64,000 nt of DNA, from contig NZ_CP136628.1 of the NCBI RefSeq assembly GCF_032918005.1, positions 1,225,501 to 1,289,500 of the forward strand. The letters are read 5' to 3'. Positions 27,611-34,306 of the stretch are shown one piece after another. Below the pieces are notes generated by a model, which did not search any database, had not been told where the DNA came from, and saw only the letters and a list, made by a program, of their open reading frames with translations. Each line of letters starts with the position of its first letter. Positions within the stretch are counted from its first letter, which is position 1. The translations under genes and the position numbers were made by a program. The stretch is from Bradyrhizobium sp. NDS-1 (GTDB lineage Bacteria > Pseudomonadota > Alphaproteobacteria > Rhizobiales > Xanthobacteraceae).

Positions 27611-27907
27611 CTAGCGCATCCCCCCGCCCTGGTCCCGGATCGCGCCGAGATGCTCGTTGATGCGGAACACGATCAGGATCAGCTCCGCGACGATGCGCGA
27701 GAACACGATACCGACGACGACGCTGGCGATCGACGACAGCAGCATCAGGAAGCCGCCGAACGGGCTGATCGCCATTGCAGCGAGCCCTGAGAAGATGCCG
27801 GAGAGGCCGAACAGGCAGATCAGCGCGATCACCAGCCAATAGAAGGTCTTGATGATCGTCGGCGTGATGAAGCGGTCCCATTGGAAAAGGTCGCTGAATG
27901 AAAACAT
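27611..27907 (-). CDS. DUF4282 membrane protein
   Basis: A 98-residue inner-membrane protein with two long hydrophobic segments (WLVIALICLFGLSGIFSGL and FLMLLSSIASVVVGIVF). It starts FSFSDLFQWDRFITPTIIK and contains SRIVAELILIVFRINEHL, the DUF4282 pattern. Function unknown. The ATG at 27907 has GGGGAG five bases upstream; an in-frame start 30 bases earlier lacks a site. Confidence 0.85.
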   Translation of the reverse strand: MFSFSDLFQWDRFITPTIIKTFYWLVIALICLFGLSGIFSGLAAMAISPFGGFLMLLSSIASVVVGIVFSRIVAELILIVFRINEHLGAIRDQGGGMR

Positions 27908-28085
27908 TGCTCTCCCCAGGGCAAATCGGGCCCGCAAAGCGGCCTTAGTAATCGGGTCCTGGCCCTCGATTGGTCCGACTCAAGGCCGCCGCCACCCCGT
28001 ATGTAGCACGAGCCATGCGGGCCGGCGGGTTGAGATTGCCGCAAAGTGCGGCCACAATCTGTCATTCCCGCAAAGCTTTCCCGAG

Positions 28086-28538
28086 ATGACCCTGACCTTC
28101 GAAGATTTCCCGCCCGGCCGGTTCGGCACATTCGGCCCGCGCCATGTCACCCGCGACGAGATTTTGGCCTTCGCCGCCGAGTTCGATCCGCAGCCCATGC
28201 ATCTGGACGAGGAGGCCGCAGCCAAAAGCATGCTGCGCGGCCTGTCCGGCTCGGGCTGGCACCTCTGCTCGCTGATGATGCGGATGATGGCCGACGGCTT
28301 CATCACCCGAGCCGCATCGCTAGGGTCTCCCGGTGTGGATGAGGTCCGCTGGCTGTCGCCGCTCAGGCCGGGTGACGACTTGACACTCGATGTCGATGTG
28401 CTGGAAGCGCGTACCTCGAAGAGCCGGCCCGAGCTCGGCATCGTCACGTTCAAATGCACCGCGCGCAACGCGGCGGGGCAGGCGCTCGCCGAGATGACCT
28501 CACCGATCCTGATCAAGCGGCGCGAGGGGACGGCCTGA
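28086..28538 (+). CDS. MaoC-like hotdog dehydratase, first of a pair
   Basis: A 150-residue hotdog protein of the MaoC/(R)-specific enoyl-CoA hydratase family. The hydratase-2 motif is EFDPQPMHLDEEAAA, with Asp and His in the catalytic spacing, and SGSGWHLCSLMMRMM follows. Its stop shares a base with the start of the second gene (TGATG), so the products probably form a heterodimer. Likely substrate is an acyl-CoA, unspecified. GAG before the ATG is the only ribosome-binding hint. Confidence 0.87.
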   Translation: MTLTFEDFPPGRFGTFGPRHVTRDEILAFAAEFDPQPMHLDEEAAAKSMLRGLSGSGWHLCSLMMRMMADGFITRAASLGSPGVDEVRWLSPLRPGDDLTLDVDVLEARTSKSRPELGIVTFKCTARNAAGQALAEMTSPILIKRREGTA

Positions 28539-29020
28539 TGCGGTTCTTCGAGGACATCGAGATCGGTCAGCGCCGCGAGATCGGCGCCTACACGTTCACG
28601 GCGCAGTCGATCAAGAATTTCGCCGCCAGGTTCGATCCGCAGCGTTTTCATCTCGACGAGGAGGAGGGCAAGAACTCGCTGTTCGGCGGGCTCGCCGCCT
28701 CGGGCTGGCATGTCGGCTCGGCCTGCATGAGCCTGCTAGTCGCCGACGGCCAGCGTCTGGCGCGCGAGGCCGCGGCGCGCGGCGAGGTGGTTGCGGTGTG
28801 GGGCCCGTCGCCGGGATTTCGCGACCTGCGCTGGATCAGGCCGGTGCTCGCTGGCGATGTTGTCTCTTACGTCAATGTCGTCATCGACAAGCGCACCTCC
28901 GCCTCGCGTCCCGGCTGGGGCATCCTGACCGCCCGCACCACCGGCACCAATCAGCGCGGCGAGGACGTCTACTCCATCACTGCCAGCGCCTTCGTGCCGA
29001 CGCGCGTGGAGGCCGGTTAG
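28538..29020 (+). CDS. MaoC-like hotdog dehydratase, second of a pair
   Basis: A 160-residue paralogue of the gene before it, starting at the overlapping ATG (TGATG). The motif is RFDPQRFHLDEEEGKNS, followed by LAASGWHVGSACMSLLV and a C-terminal strand GEDVYSITASAFVPTR. Both copies keep the Asp and His residues. The two-gene hotdog arrangement is usual for MaoC pairs acting on acyl-CoAs; substrate not determinable. Confidence 0.87.
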   Translation: MRFFEDIEIGQRREIGAYTFTAQSIKNFAARFDPQRFHLDEEEGKNSLFGGLAASGWHVGSACMSLLVADGQRLAREAAARGEVVAVWGPSPGFRDLRWIRPVLAGDVVSYVNVVIDKRTSASRPGWGILTARTTGTNQRGEDVYSITASAFVPTRVEAG

Positions 29021-29216
29021 ATCTGTTCCAGGATGAACGGTCCCAAATGTGCGCGAGTGTTGCCCGCGCGCTATGGACGCGTTTTGGGACGGCTGCCATA
29101 AGCCTGCGCAACATGGTTAGCGCGAAGCAGTTTGGCGGAACCATCGAGTTGCTAACTAATTATGAACCTGTCGCTGTCTATTTGAAACGAATGGGCAGAG
29201 ACAGGGGACGAGGACC

Positions 29217-29363
29217 ATGGCAGATCGCGGCGCACTCAAGTTTGTTGGATTCATCTTCGCGACCGCGACGCTGGCAGTGATGCTGGTCGCCGGCATGGTG
29301 GTGAAGGGCTATGCCGATGGCGCCTACACCCTGGAAGCCTCGACCGTCGACGCGAGCCGGTAA
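29217..29363 (+). CDS. Small single-span membrane protein
   Basis: A 48-residue protein: MADRGALKFVGFIFATATLA continuing VMLVAGMVVKGYADG, one hydrophobic span, then a short polar tail. GAGGACC lies directly before the ATG at 29217. A GC hairpin (GCGGCCGG/CCGGCCGC at 29380-29398) follows the stop. It is too short for most gene finders. Function unknown. Confidence 0.65.
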   Translation: MADRGALKFVGFIFATATLAVMLVAGMVVKGYADGAYTLEASTVDASR

Positions 29364-29401
29364 GAGTTCGTTAATTTTCGCGGCCGGCCTCCGGCCGCAC
29401 C

Positions 29402-29539
29402 TCAGCGGCTATAGACGAACGCCAGGATGGCGATCGCAACCGTCAGCAGCCCGACAAAGCGAAGCATGATCGTGCCGATTTGATTCGGCGCGGGCCGCAG
29501 CGGTATCGGGTCCGTGGTGTCGGGCCGAATGCTTTGCAT
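29402..29539 (-). CDS. Possible small membrane protein
   Basis: A 45-residue frame starting MQSIRPDTTDPIPLRPAPNQ and ending with one hydrophobic span (IMLRFVGLLTVAIAILAFVYSR). GGGGAC lies nine bases before the ATG. The tail-anchored look is plausible, but the length makes chance possible. Confidence 0.45.
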   Translation of the reverse strand: MQSIRPDTTDPIPLRPAPNQIGTIMLRFVGLLTVAIAILAFVYSR

Positions 29540-29701
29540 GTGAAAATGTCCCCAGGCCCGGCCGAACAGGCCACGGGCGCTTGGCATTGGTCGCCGGGAA
29601 GAGGGTGAGGGTTCAAAGGCGCACGGGTGGTGGCCGCGTTGACGATGTGAACGCATGTCCACAGCCGCGATGTAGTCGCCCGTGCTCCGACACCCTCCGC
29701 T

Positions 29702-29804
29702 GTCATGCCCCGGCTTGACCGGGGCATCCAGTACGCCGCGGCGTCTCGGGCCTTGCTTTGCTGTCTCTGGAATACTGGATCGCCCGATCAAGTCGGGCGA
29801 TGAC
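29702..29804. repeat. Intergenic palindromic repeat, family E
   Basis: Starts GTCATGCCCCGGCTTGACCG and ends AAGTCGGGCGATGAC, with CCAGTA/TACTGG inner arms. Same terminal GTCAT/ATGAC as families A and C but a different core. Confidence 0.75.
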
Positions 29805-29850
29805 ACCATTGCTGAGGAGCGAGTGCATCCATCGCAGCACTCCCCAGAAT

Positions 29851-29887
29851 CAAAACCGCCGCGCTCCCTTTCGGGAACGCGGCGGTT
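29851..29887 (-). terminator. Intrinsic terminator of the coiled-coil gene
   Basis: On the minus strand AACCGCCGCGTTCCC, loop GAAA, GGGAGCGCGGCGG, then TTTTG. A 15-bp stem with one mismatch and a T-tract 22 bases after the stop at 29910. Confidence 0.85.
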
Positions 29888-29909
29888 CGGTGATGCTTTC
29901 GTCGAGCGA

Positions 29910-30335
29910 TCAGCTGTTGCGCAGGCCGTCGGCGGCGCGCTTCCACTGCGCGACGTTGTCGGCGATCATGCGGGTCGACTTCATCGCGGCCTGGCTGAGC
30001 TGGGCATAGCCGGAGATCTCGCGCTGGACGCGCTGGCCTTCGGCGTGGAGCAGGTCGCGCAGGCTCTCAAGCTCGGAGATCAGGTTCTCGATCTCGGCGA
30101 GCGAGGTGCCGGCGACGCGCTGGATCAGCGAGTTGACGTTGGTGACCGTGGCTTCCGCGCTCGGGTCGAGCGGGGGCGCGTCGGCGGTGGTGGTGGCAGC
30201 CGGACGACGCAGATAAGCGATATCGTTGCGGACGAAATCGCGGATGCCGGCTTCGACTTCCGTCACGGCGGCGAGGTTGGTGTCGACCGTCTCGGTCTCG
30301 GTGGCTTCGATCTTTTCGGGACGCATGGCGTTCAT
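29910..30335 (-). CDS. Coiled-coil protein of unknown function
   Basis: A 141-residue, mostly helical, soluble protein. An acidic N-terminus (MRPEKIEATETETVD) leads to heptad-like helices (LAEIENLISELESLRDLLHAEG and QREISGYAQLSQAAMKSTRM). It has a phasin-like look but no phasin motif, so no name is given. AGGGGAA lies eight bases before the ATG at 30335, and a strong terminator follows. Confidence 0.8.
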   Translation of the reverse strand: MNAMRPEKIEATETETVDTNLAAVTEVEAGIRDFVRNDIAYLRRPAATTTADAPPLDPSAEATVTNVNSLIQRVAGTSLAEIENLISELESLRDLLHAEGQRVQREISGYAQLSQAAMKSTRMIADNVAQWKRAADGLRNS

Positions 30336-30658
30336 CGTTGTTCCCCTGTTCGCGTTGAGCGCAGCGCGAGTGTCCCCCGCACGACGACGTCTGTGAGGCT
30401 TCCCTATCAGGGCGTCCGATTTTGACCGCAAATGGGCCGAGATGCGGCAAGGGCGGACCATTCGGGGGTTTTGCCGTGGCGCATGGTTAGGAGAGTGTGA
30501 ATGCGGCGGCGACGAGCCTCTATATCTCCTCATGGTGAGGAGCGCGCCCTTCGCGCGTCTCGAGCCATGAACGGCCCGGCTCCCGCAGCAGGGCTCTTTC
30601 CTTCGGGACACGCTCCTTCGGAGCGTCCTCCGGATGAGGAGATAGAGCGGGGTTCGCC
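30336..30658. other. Intergenic region containing a family F repeat
   Basis: 323 bases without a gene. The left part should hold the promoter of the minus-strand coiled-coil gene; the right half is the repeat at 30524-30643, directly after the exported barrel-like gene. Confidence 0.6.
30524..30643. repeat. Intergenic palindromic repeat, family F
   Basis: Bounded by ATCTCCTCAT and ATGAGGAGAT (10-bp perfect inverted ends), with inner hairpins GCGCGCCCTTCGCGCGT and ACGCTCCTTCGGAGCGT. A type I associate with Bradyrhizobium chromosomes. Confidence 0.8.
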
Positions 30659-31585
30659 CTACCAGCTCTTCTTGAAGCCGGCCGTCAGGCTCTTGTTGAT
30701 CGCGCCTTGCGAGGTTTCGCCGACCGAGCCGGAGACGGTGACGTTGTCGAACAGCTTTTGCTCGGCGCCGACCTTGCGCAGCCATTTGTCGTCGGTGGTC
30801 GACAGCGTCTGGCCGGCGGTGATGCTGGTGCCGGTGTCGCCGAGGGTGACCTTGGCGGACTGGTCGGTCTCGTAATTGCGCGTGGTGATGTGGCCGCCGA
30901 TGCCGGGCACGGCGGTGGTGCCCTGCTGATTGACGCTGTAGCCGTTCTGGAGCGTCAGAGAGGTGTCGCCCGACAGCGGCACCGATTTGATCAGCGACGC
31001 CCCGATCTTGCTCTGCTCCGCGCCGGGATCGACGCGGGCTTCCACCGCGGTCTTGTCCCAGATCGAGCCCGCGCCGGGCGCTGTCGCCGCCGCCCAGGCG
31101 CTGCCGGAGGATTGCGGCAGGTTGCCGCCATTGGTGGCCTTCTGCGCCAGCAGCTCGGACATCGTTCGCGGCTCGCTGGTCACCGTCATGTCGGCGCCGA
31201 TCCTCGTATCCCAGAACGAGAATACGGACTGCTTGACCGTCACCGCCGAGGAGCCGTTTGCATTGGCGTTCGACGACCAGTCCAGTCCGTCCTTGGCGGC
31301 GGACTGGGCGCGCTTCCTGGCGGCCATCGGATCAATGCCGGTGCCGGCGTCGACCGCGAGCTGACTCCAGTCGAGCTTGTCGACGTCGATGCCTTTGAGC
31401 ACGTCCGGGTCGTTGACGTCGGGGGCCTCCGCCACGGCCTGGATCTCGGCCTCGTCATCAGGCGCGGCTGCTGGGGAGGAGAAGGGCGGAATGATCTGCG
31501 CCGAGACCGTCAGCACCGAGCCCAAAACGAACGCGGCCGCCAGCATCGGCAGCCTTGTCCAGCCAAACCCTGTCGAGAATTCCAT
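30659..31585 (-). CDS. Exported protein with barrel-like C-terminus, unknown
   Basis: A 308-residue protein with a signal peptide (LPMLAAAFVLGSVLTVSAQ, cleavage near SAQ). Then an acidic linker (PDDEAEIQAVAEAPDVNDPD). The last 130 residues alternate as in beta strands: SLTLQNGYSVNQQ, SAKVTLGDTGTSITAG, NVTVSGSVGE, ending SLTAGFKKSW. An aromatic last residue after such strands is a BAM-type outer-membrane signal, so it may be surface-exposed. No family recognised. Confidence 0.78.
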   Translation of the reverse strand: MEFSTGFGWTRLPMLAAAFVLGSVLTVSAQIIPPFSSPAAAPDDEAEIQAVAEAPDVNDPDVLKGIDVDKLDWSQLAVDAGTGIDPMAARKRAQSAAKDGLDWSSNANANGSSAVTVKQSVFSFWDTRIGADMTVTSEPRTMSELLAQKATNGGNLPQSSGSAWAAATAPGAGSIWDKTAVEARVDPGAEQSKIGASLIKSVPLSGDTSLTLQNGYSVNQQGTTAVPGIGGHITTRNYETDQSAKVTLGDTGTSITAGQTLSTTDDKWLRKVGAEQKLFDNVTVSGSVGETSQGAINKSLTAGFKKSW

Positions 31586-31849
31586 CGTCCTGCCCGCAAG
31601 CCCCAGCGCATGCTTTCCGATAATATATATCGGCCGTCAGCAAAGACCATGCGCCATTCCGCGCTGAAAATGCTGATGCATCGTTGCGAAATTGTGGCGG
31701 GTCTTCGAGGCGGCGAACCAACGGGCCGCGCGCAAGGCGCGCGCCCGATGACGATCTTGTGACGCGACGGCATCCGGCGGGGCTGGAGGCCAGGACGTCG
31801 CGGCCGGCATCGTCATCGGTCCCGAACGACGGGGCCCGTTGGCGTCCCC
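31586..31849. other. Intergenic region upstream of the exported barrel-like gene
   Basis: No gene supported. An AT-rich palindrome CCGATA-ATATA-TATCGG at 31617-31633 lies 32 bases before the minus-strand gene at 31585 and probably marks its promoter. Confidence 0.5.
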
Positions 31850-31922
31850 CCTGAAGCGCGATGATCGCGCTTCAGGTTGTTGTTCGCATGATCTTTTCGG
31901 ACCCTTCGGGTCCGGATCATGC
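31850..31922. repeat. Double palindrome, family G
   Basis: CCTGAAGCGCGAT-G-ATCGCGCTTCAGG (31850-31876) is a perfect 13-bp inverted repeat. It is followed by GCATGATC-TTTT-CGGACCC-TTCG-GGTCCG-GATCATGC (31886-31922). It ends one base beyond the stop of the first SnoaL-like gene and could act as its transcription end. Confidence 0.8.
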
Positions 31923-31923
31923 G

Positions 31924-32364
31924 TTAGCCGACGCTGGTCATCTTCGGCAGATGAATGGCGCGGCCGAGTGCCTGCTCGACCAGGTCGAACGTGTCGATCA
32001 GGACGCGCATGCTGACGAGCTTGCCCGCCCTGAACTGGGCGAACTGCGCGACCCGCAAGCTGATCGGCTTGTTCGAATCCAGTGCCGTCAGCGAATAGCG
32101 CACCATCGAGGCCGCGGAATCGACGCCGAGCATGATGCTCTCGCGGTCGAAGCGGCGGACCTGGAAATTGTCGGCGAGCTGTCGGATGACCTCGAGCACG
32201 GCGTCCTTGCCCTGGCGCGCGCCGAGGAACGGAAACATGTCGATCGGGCCGTAGAGCGCCCATTCGACGTCCTCGTCGATCAGGGCCTCGATATCAGCGA
32301 AATGCCTGTCGTTGATCGCGCGGTGCAACGCGCGCGAGAAACGCCAGAGGCTGTGCTCTGTCAT
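31924..32364 (-). CDS. SnoaL-like/NTF2-fold protein, copy 1
   Basis: A 146-residue small-barrel protein of the ketosteroid isomerase/SnoaL kind: ALHRAINDRHFADIEALIDEDVEWALYGP, then GKDAVLEVIRQLADNF and FAQFRAGKLVSMRVLIDTFDLVEQAL. The family includes isomerases, polyketide cyclases and proteins with no enzyme activity; residues do not settle which. The ATG at 32364 is used. A second, diverged copy lies 223 bases upstream on the same strand. Confidence 0.82.
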   Translation of the reverse strand: MTEHSLWRFSRALHRAINDRHFADIEALIDEDVEWALYGPIDMFPFLGARQGKDAVLEVIRQLADNFQVRRFDRESIMLGVDSAASMVRYSLTALDSNKPISLRVAQFAQFRAGKLVSMRVLIDTFDLVEQALGRAIHLPKMTSVG

Positions 32365-32441
32365 TTTGGGCAGTCCTGAAGCTGGCTTGCGAAAGAAACG
32401 GAAAACAACCCCATGCACAGTCAGGTGCCGAGGCTCAACTC

Positions 32442-32455
32442 GTTTGTATACGAAC
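32442..32455. promoter_or_regulatory. Palindrome GTTTGTATACGAAC, possible operator
   Basis: A near-perfect 14-base palindrome around TGTATAC, like sites bound by GntR-family (FCD) regulators. It lies in an AT-rich patch 78 bases upstream of the first SnoaL-like gene. No regulator gene is next to it. Confidence 0.4.
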
Positions 32456-32587
32456 AAAATAGGGGGTTTCGGCCAAAACGCAATTCACGTTTTCGCAATG
32501 CACAATTGCGCGCAATTTGTGAGAATTGCAACAGAACCCCGTATTTTCCCGGTTTTGGCCGGCGCGGGTTCCCATCGAGACGGCGGG

Positions 32588-33037
32588 CTACCCGTCCAGC
32601 CCCGCCCCCATGATCAACGGTCCGATCTCGCGTTCCAGCACCTGCTGCACCAGATCGTAGGAATCGATGATCTCGCGGATCTGCGCCACCAGCCCGCCGC
32701 GGAAGCTGTAGAACACCGCCATGTCGAACTGCACGACCCGGCCGTTGCTGCGTTTCCTGAAATAGGTCTGTATGTAGGTCGCGACCTCGTCGCCCTCGGC
32801 GACGATGACGGGCGCCTTGTAGCGGACTTCCGAATAGCGCGACCAGATCGTCTGCCAAAGTTCGCGCAACTCCGCCTTGCCGTGGCGCGGCACCATGTGC
32901 GGCAGGACGTCGATGGGCGCGTGGGTCAGGAAGTCGACGTCGTCGGTGCAGCACGCCAGCGCGGCTTCGAGATCGCCGCGCGCGAAAGCATCGAGCAGTT
33001 GCACGACGCGCTGGCGATTCAGCTTCTCGACCGTCAT
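32588..33037 (-). CDS. SnoaL-like/NTF2-fold protein, copy 2
   Basis: A 149-residue paralogue of the protein at 31924: VVQLLDAFARGDLEAALACCTDDVDFLTHAPIDVLP, then TYFRKRSNGRVVQFDMAVFYSFRGGLV and EIIDSYDLVQQVLEREIG. The shared pattern, P-I-D then a long C-terminal helix, marks a tandem duplication, now well diverged. Start ATG at 33037. The 223 bases between the copies are AT-rich, so each may have its own promoter. Confidence 0.82.
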   Translation of the reverse strand: MTVEKLNRQRVVQLLDAFARGDLEAALACCTDDVDFLTHAPIDVLPHMVPRHGKAELRELWQTIWSRYSEVRYKAPVIVAEGDEVATYIQTYFRKRSNGRVVQFDMAVFYSFRGGLVAQIREIIDSYDLVQQVLEREIGPLIMGAGLDG

Positions 33038-33408
33038 TCCGCCCGTCCTTGTTGGTATTGTGCGTTACGCAAGGCTAACGCGTGGGCTCACGCACCGGCA
33101 ATCCGGACGATCACCGGGATGTTCCAACCGGTATGACGCGCGAGTGCAATGCCAGGTTCATGGTGTGCAATTGCCGGTTGAGCCGGAGCTTCGTCGCCCG
33201 GTTCCCCGTTGCAGTCAGCCGCGTGGCGCGCAGGCGCGCATGGACGAACGCGCAATGCCGGAGCTCACGCATGGACCGGCGACCACCCGCACCCGCCAAG
33301 CTTGGGCTGACAAGCGCGGGGCGAGGTGAAGGGGCCGCGTGACCCATCTCACATCACCGCTTCGACGTCCCGCCTAACGTCATTGCCATGTCATCAGGGA
33401 GACGTGCC
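33038..33408. other. Intergenic region between the SnoaL pair and the membrane-protein gene
   Basis: 371 bases. Frames on both strands lack a ribosome-binding site and protein-like composition. It holds the divergent promoters; I see no repeat or hairpin of note. Confidence 0.5.
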
Positions 33409-33795
33409 ATGGCCGCCATCGCCACCGCCAGAAAGTCCCGCCTGCACAACGCGCTCGAAGGCCTCGCGCTGACCGCGACCCTGCAGAGCTTCCCGACCTT
33501 CGCCGCCGCCGCCTTCCTGCTCAAGCTCTGCGGCGACCACGACCTCTCCGGCGATCCCGGCGTCGCCATCTTCGTCGCCGTCGCCTCGTTGACCCACGCC
33601 CTGATCGCGGTAGCCCTCGGGCCGAGCTTCCCCGTCTTCTTCAAGACCGTCTATGAGCCGAAGTTCTTCGAGGCCCATCTGTCGCTGTCCGACAAGATCA
33701 CCGCCTGGCGCACCCAGCCGGTCGCCTCGCTCCAGCTCGTCACCATCGTGCTGCTGCTGTCGGTGATGGCGGTGGTGACGGCGAGCGTGGGGTGA
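33409..33795 (+). CDS. Small integral membrane protein, intact copy
   Basis: A 128-residue protein with three or four hydrophobic stretches (ALEGLALTATLQSFPTFAAAAFLL, VAIFVAVASLTHALIAVALG, LVTIVLLLSVMAVVTASVG) and the loop SDKITAWRTQPVASLQL. AGGGAG lies seven bases before the ATG at 33409. It is followed at once by a decayed duplicate of itself. No family recognised. Confidence 0.78.
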   Translation: MAAIATARKSRLHNALEGLALTATLQSFPTFAAAAFLLKLCGDHDLSGDPGVAIFVAVASLTHALIAVALGPSFPVFFKTVYEPKFFEAHLSLSDKITAWRTQPVASLQLVTIVLLLSVMAVVTASVG

Positions 33796-33825
33796 GGGGG
33801 CAGCCCTTCCGAAATCCGGCCCCCT

Positions 33826-34146
33826 CAACTGCCTCGAAGGCTTGGCGCTCACCACAATCCTTCAGAGTTTCCCGATCTTCGCCGCGGCTTTGCTGATAGT
33901 GAAGCTCCCGGGAGATGACCACAGCGGCAGTCACGCCATCACGATTGTGTCCTCTACGGCATCCTCGTCGTCTCGAGCGGGCGGCTTTTTCCGAGGTATT
34001 TCAAGAACGGCTACGAAGCGCGATTCCCCGACGCGAGCCTGTCATTCTCCGGAAAGATCGCCCGCTGGCGTGCCAAGTCGGCGACGTCGCTGCAGCTCAT
34101 GGCATCGGTGCTGCTGCTGTCACTGCTGGCGACGGTCGTGGGGTGA
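33826..34146 (+). pseudogene. Frameshifted duplicate of the membrane-protein gene
   Basis: The first part reads NCLEGLALTTILQSFPIFAAALLIVKL, matching the intact copy's NALEGLALTATLQSFPTFAAAAFLLKL. After a frame change near 33945-33960 it continues RLFPRYFKNGYEARFPDASL, SGKIARWRAKSATSLQL and LLLSLLATVVG, matching the second half. No start codon aligned with the intact copy was seen. Both copies end GTGGGGTGAGGG, so this is a tandem duplication that has decayed. Confidence 0.8.
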
Positions 34147-34306
34147 GGGAGCCCGTCATGCCGGCACACTCAGCCGGTTGCCTTGCTCCGGCTCATGGCC
34201 ATCGTGGGATAGAGCCGATAAATGGCGGGGTCGTGAAGGTTGTAAGAACAGTGTTTTTCCTGATAGCTATGCCTTCCTATCCAATCAGGATCAGCGCGCT
34301 ATAGCC

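Noticed and set aside
29371..29400. GC hairpin GCGGCCGG/CCGGCCGC as an intrinsic terminator
   Set aside because: The stem is good but no T-tract follows on either strand; left as a hairpin only.
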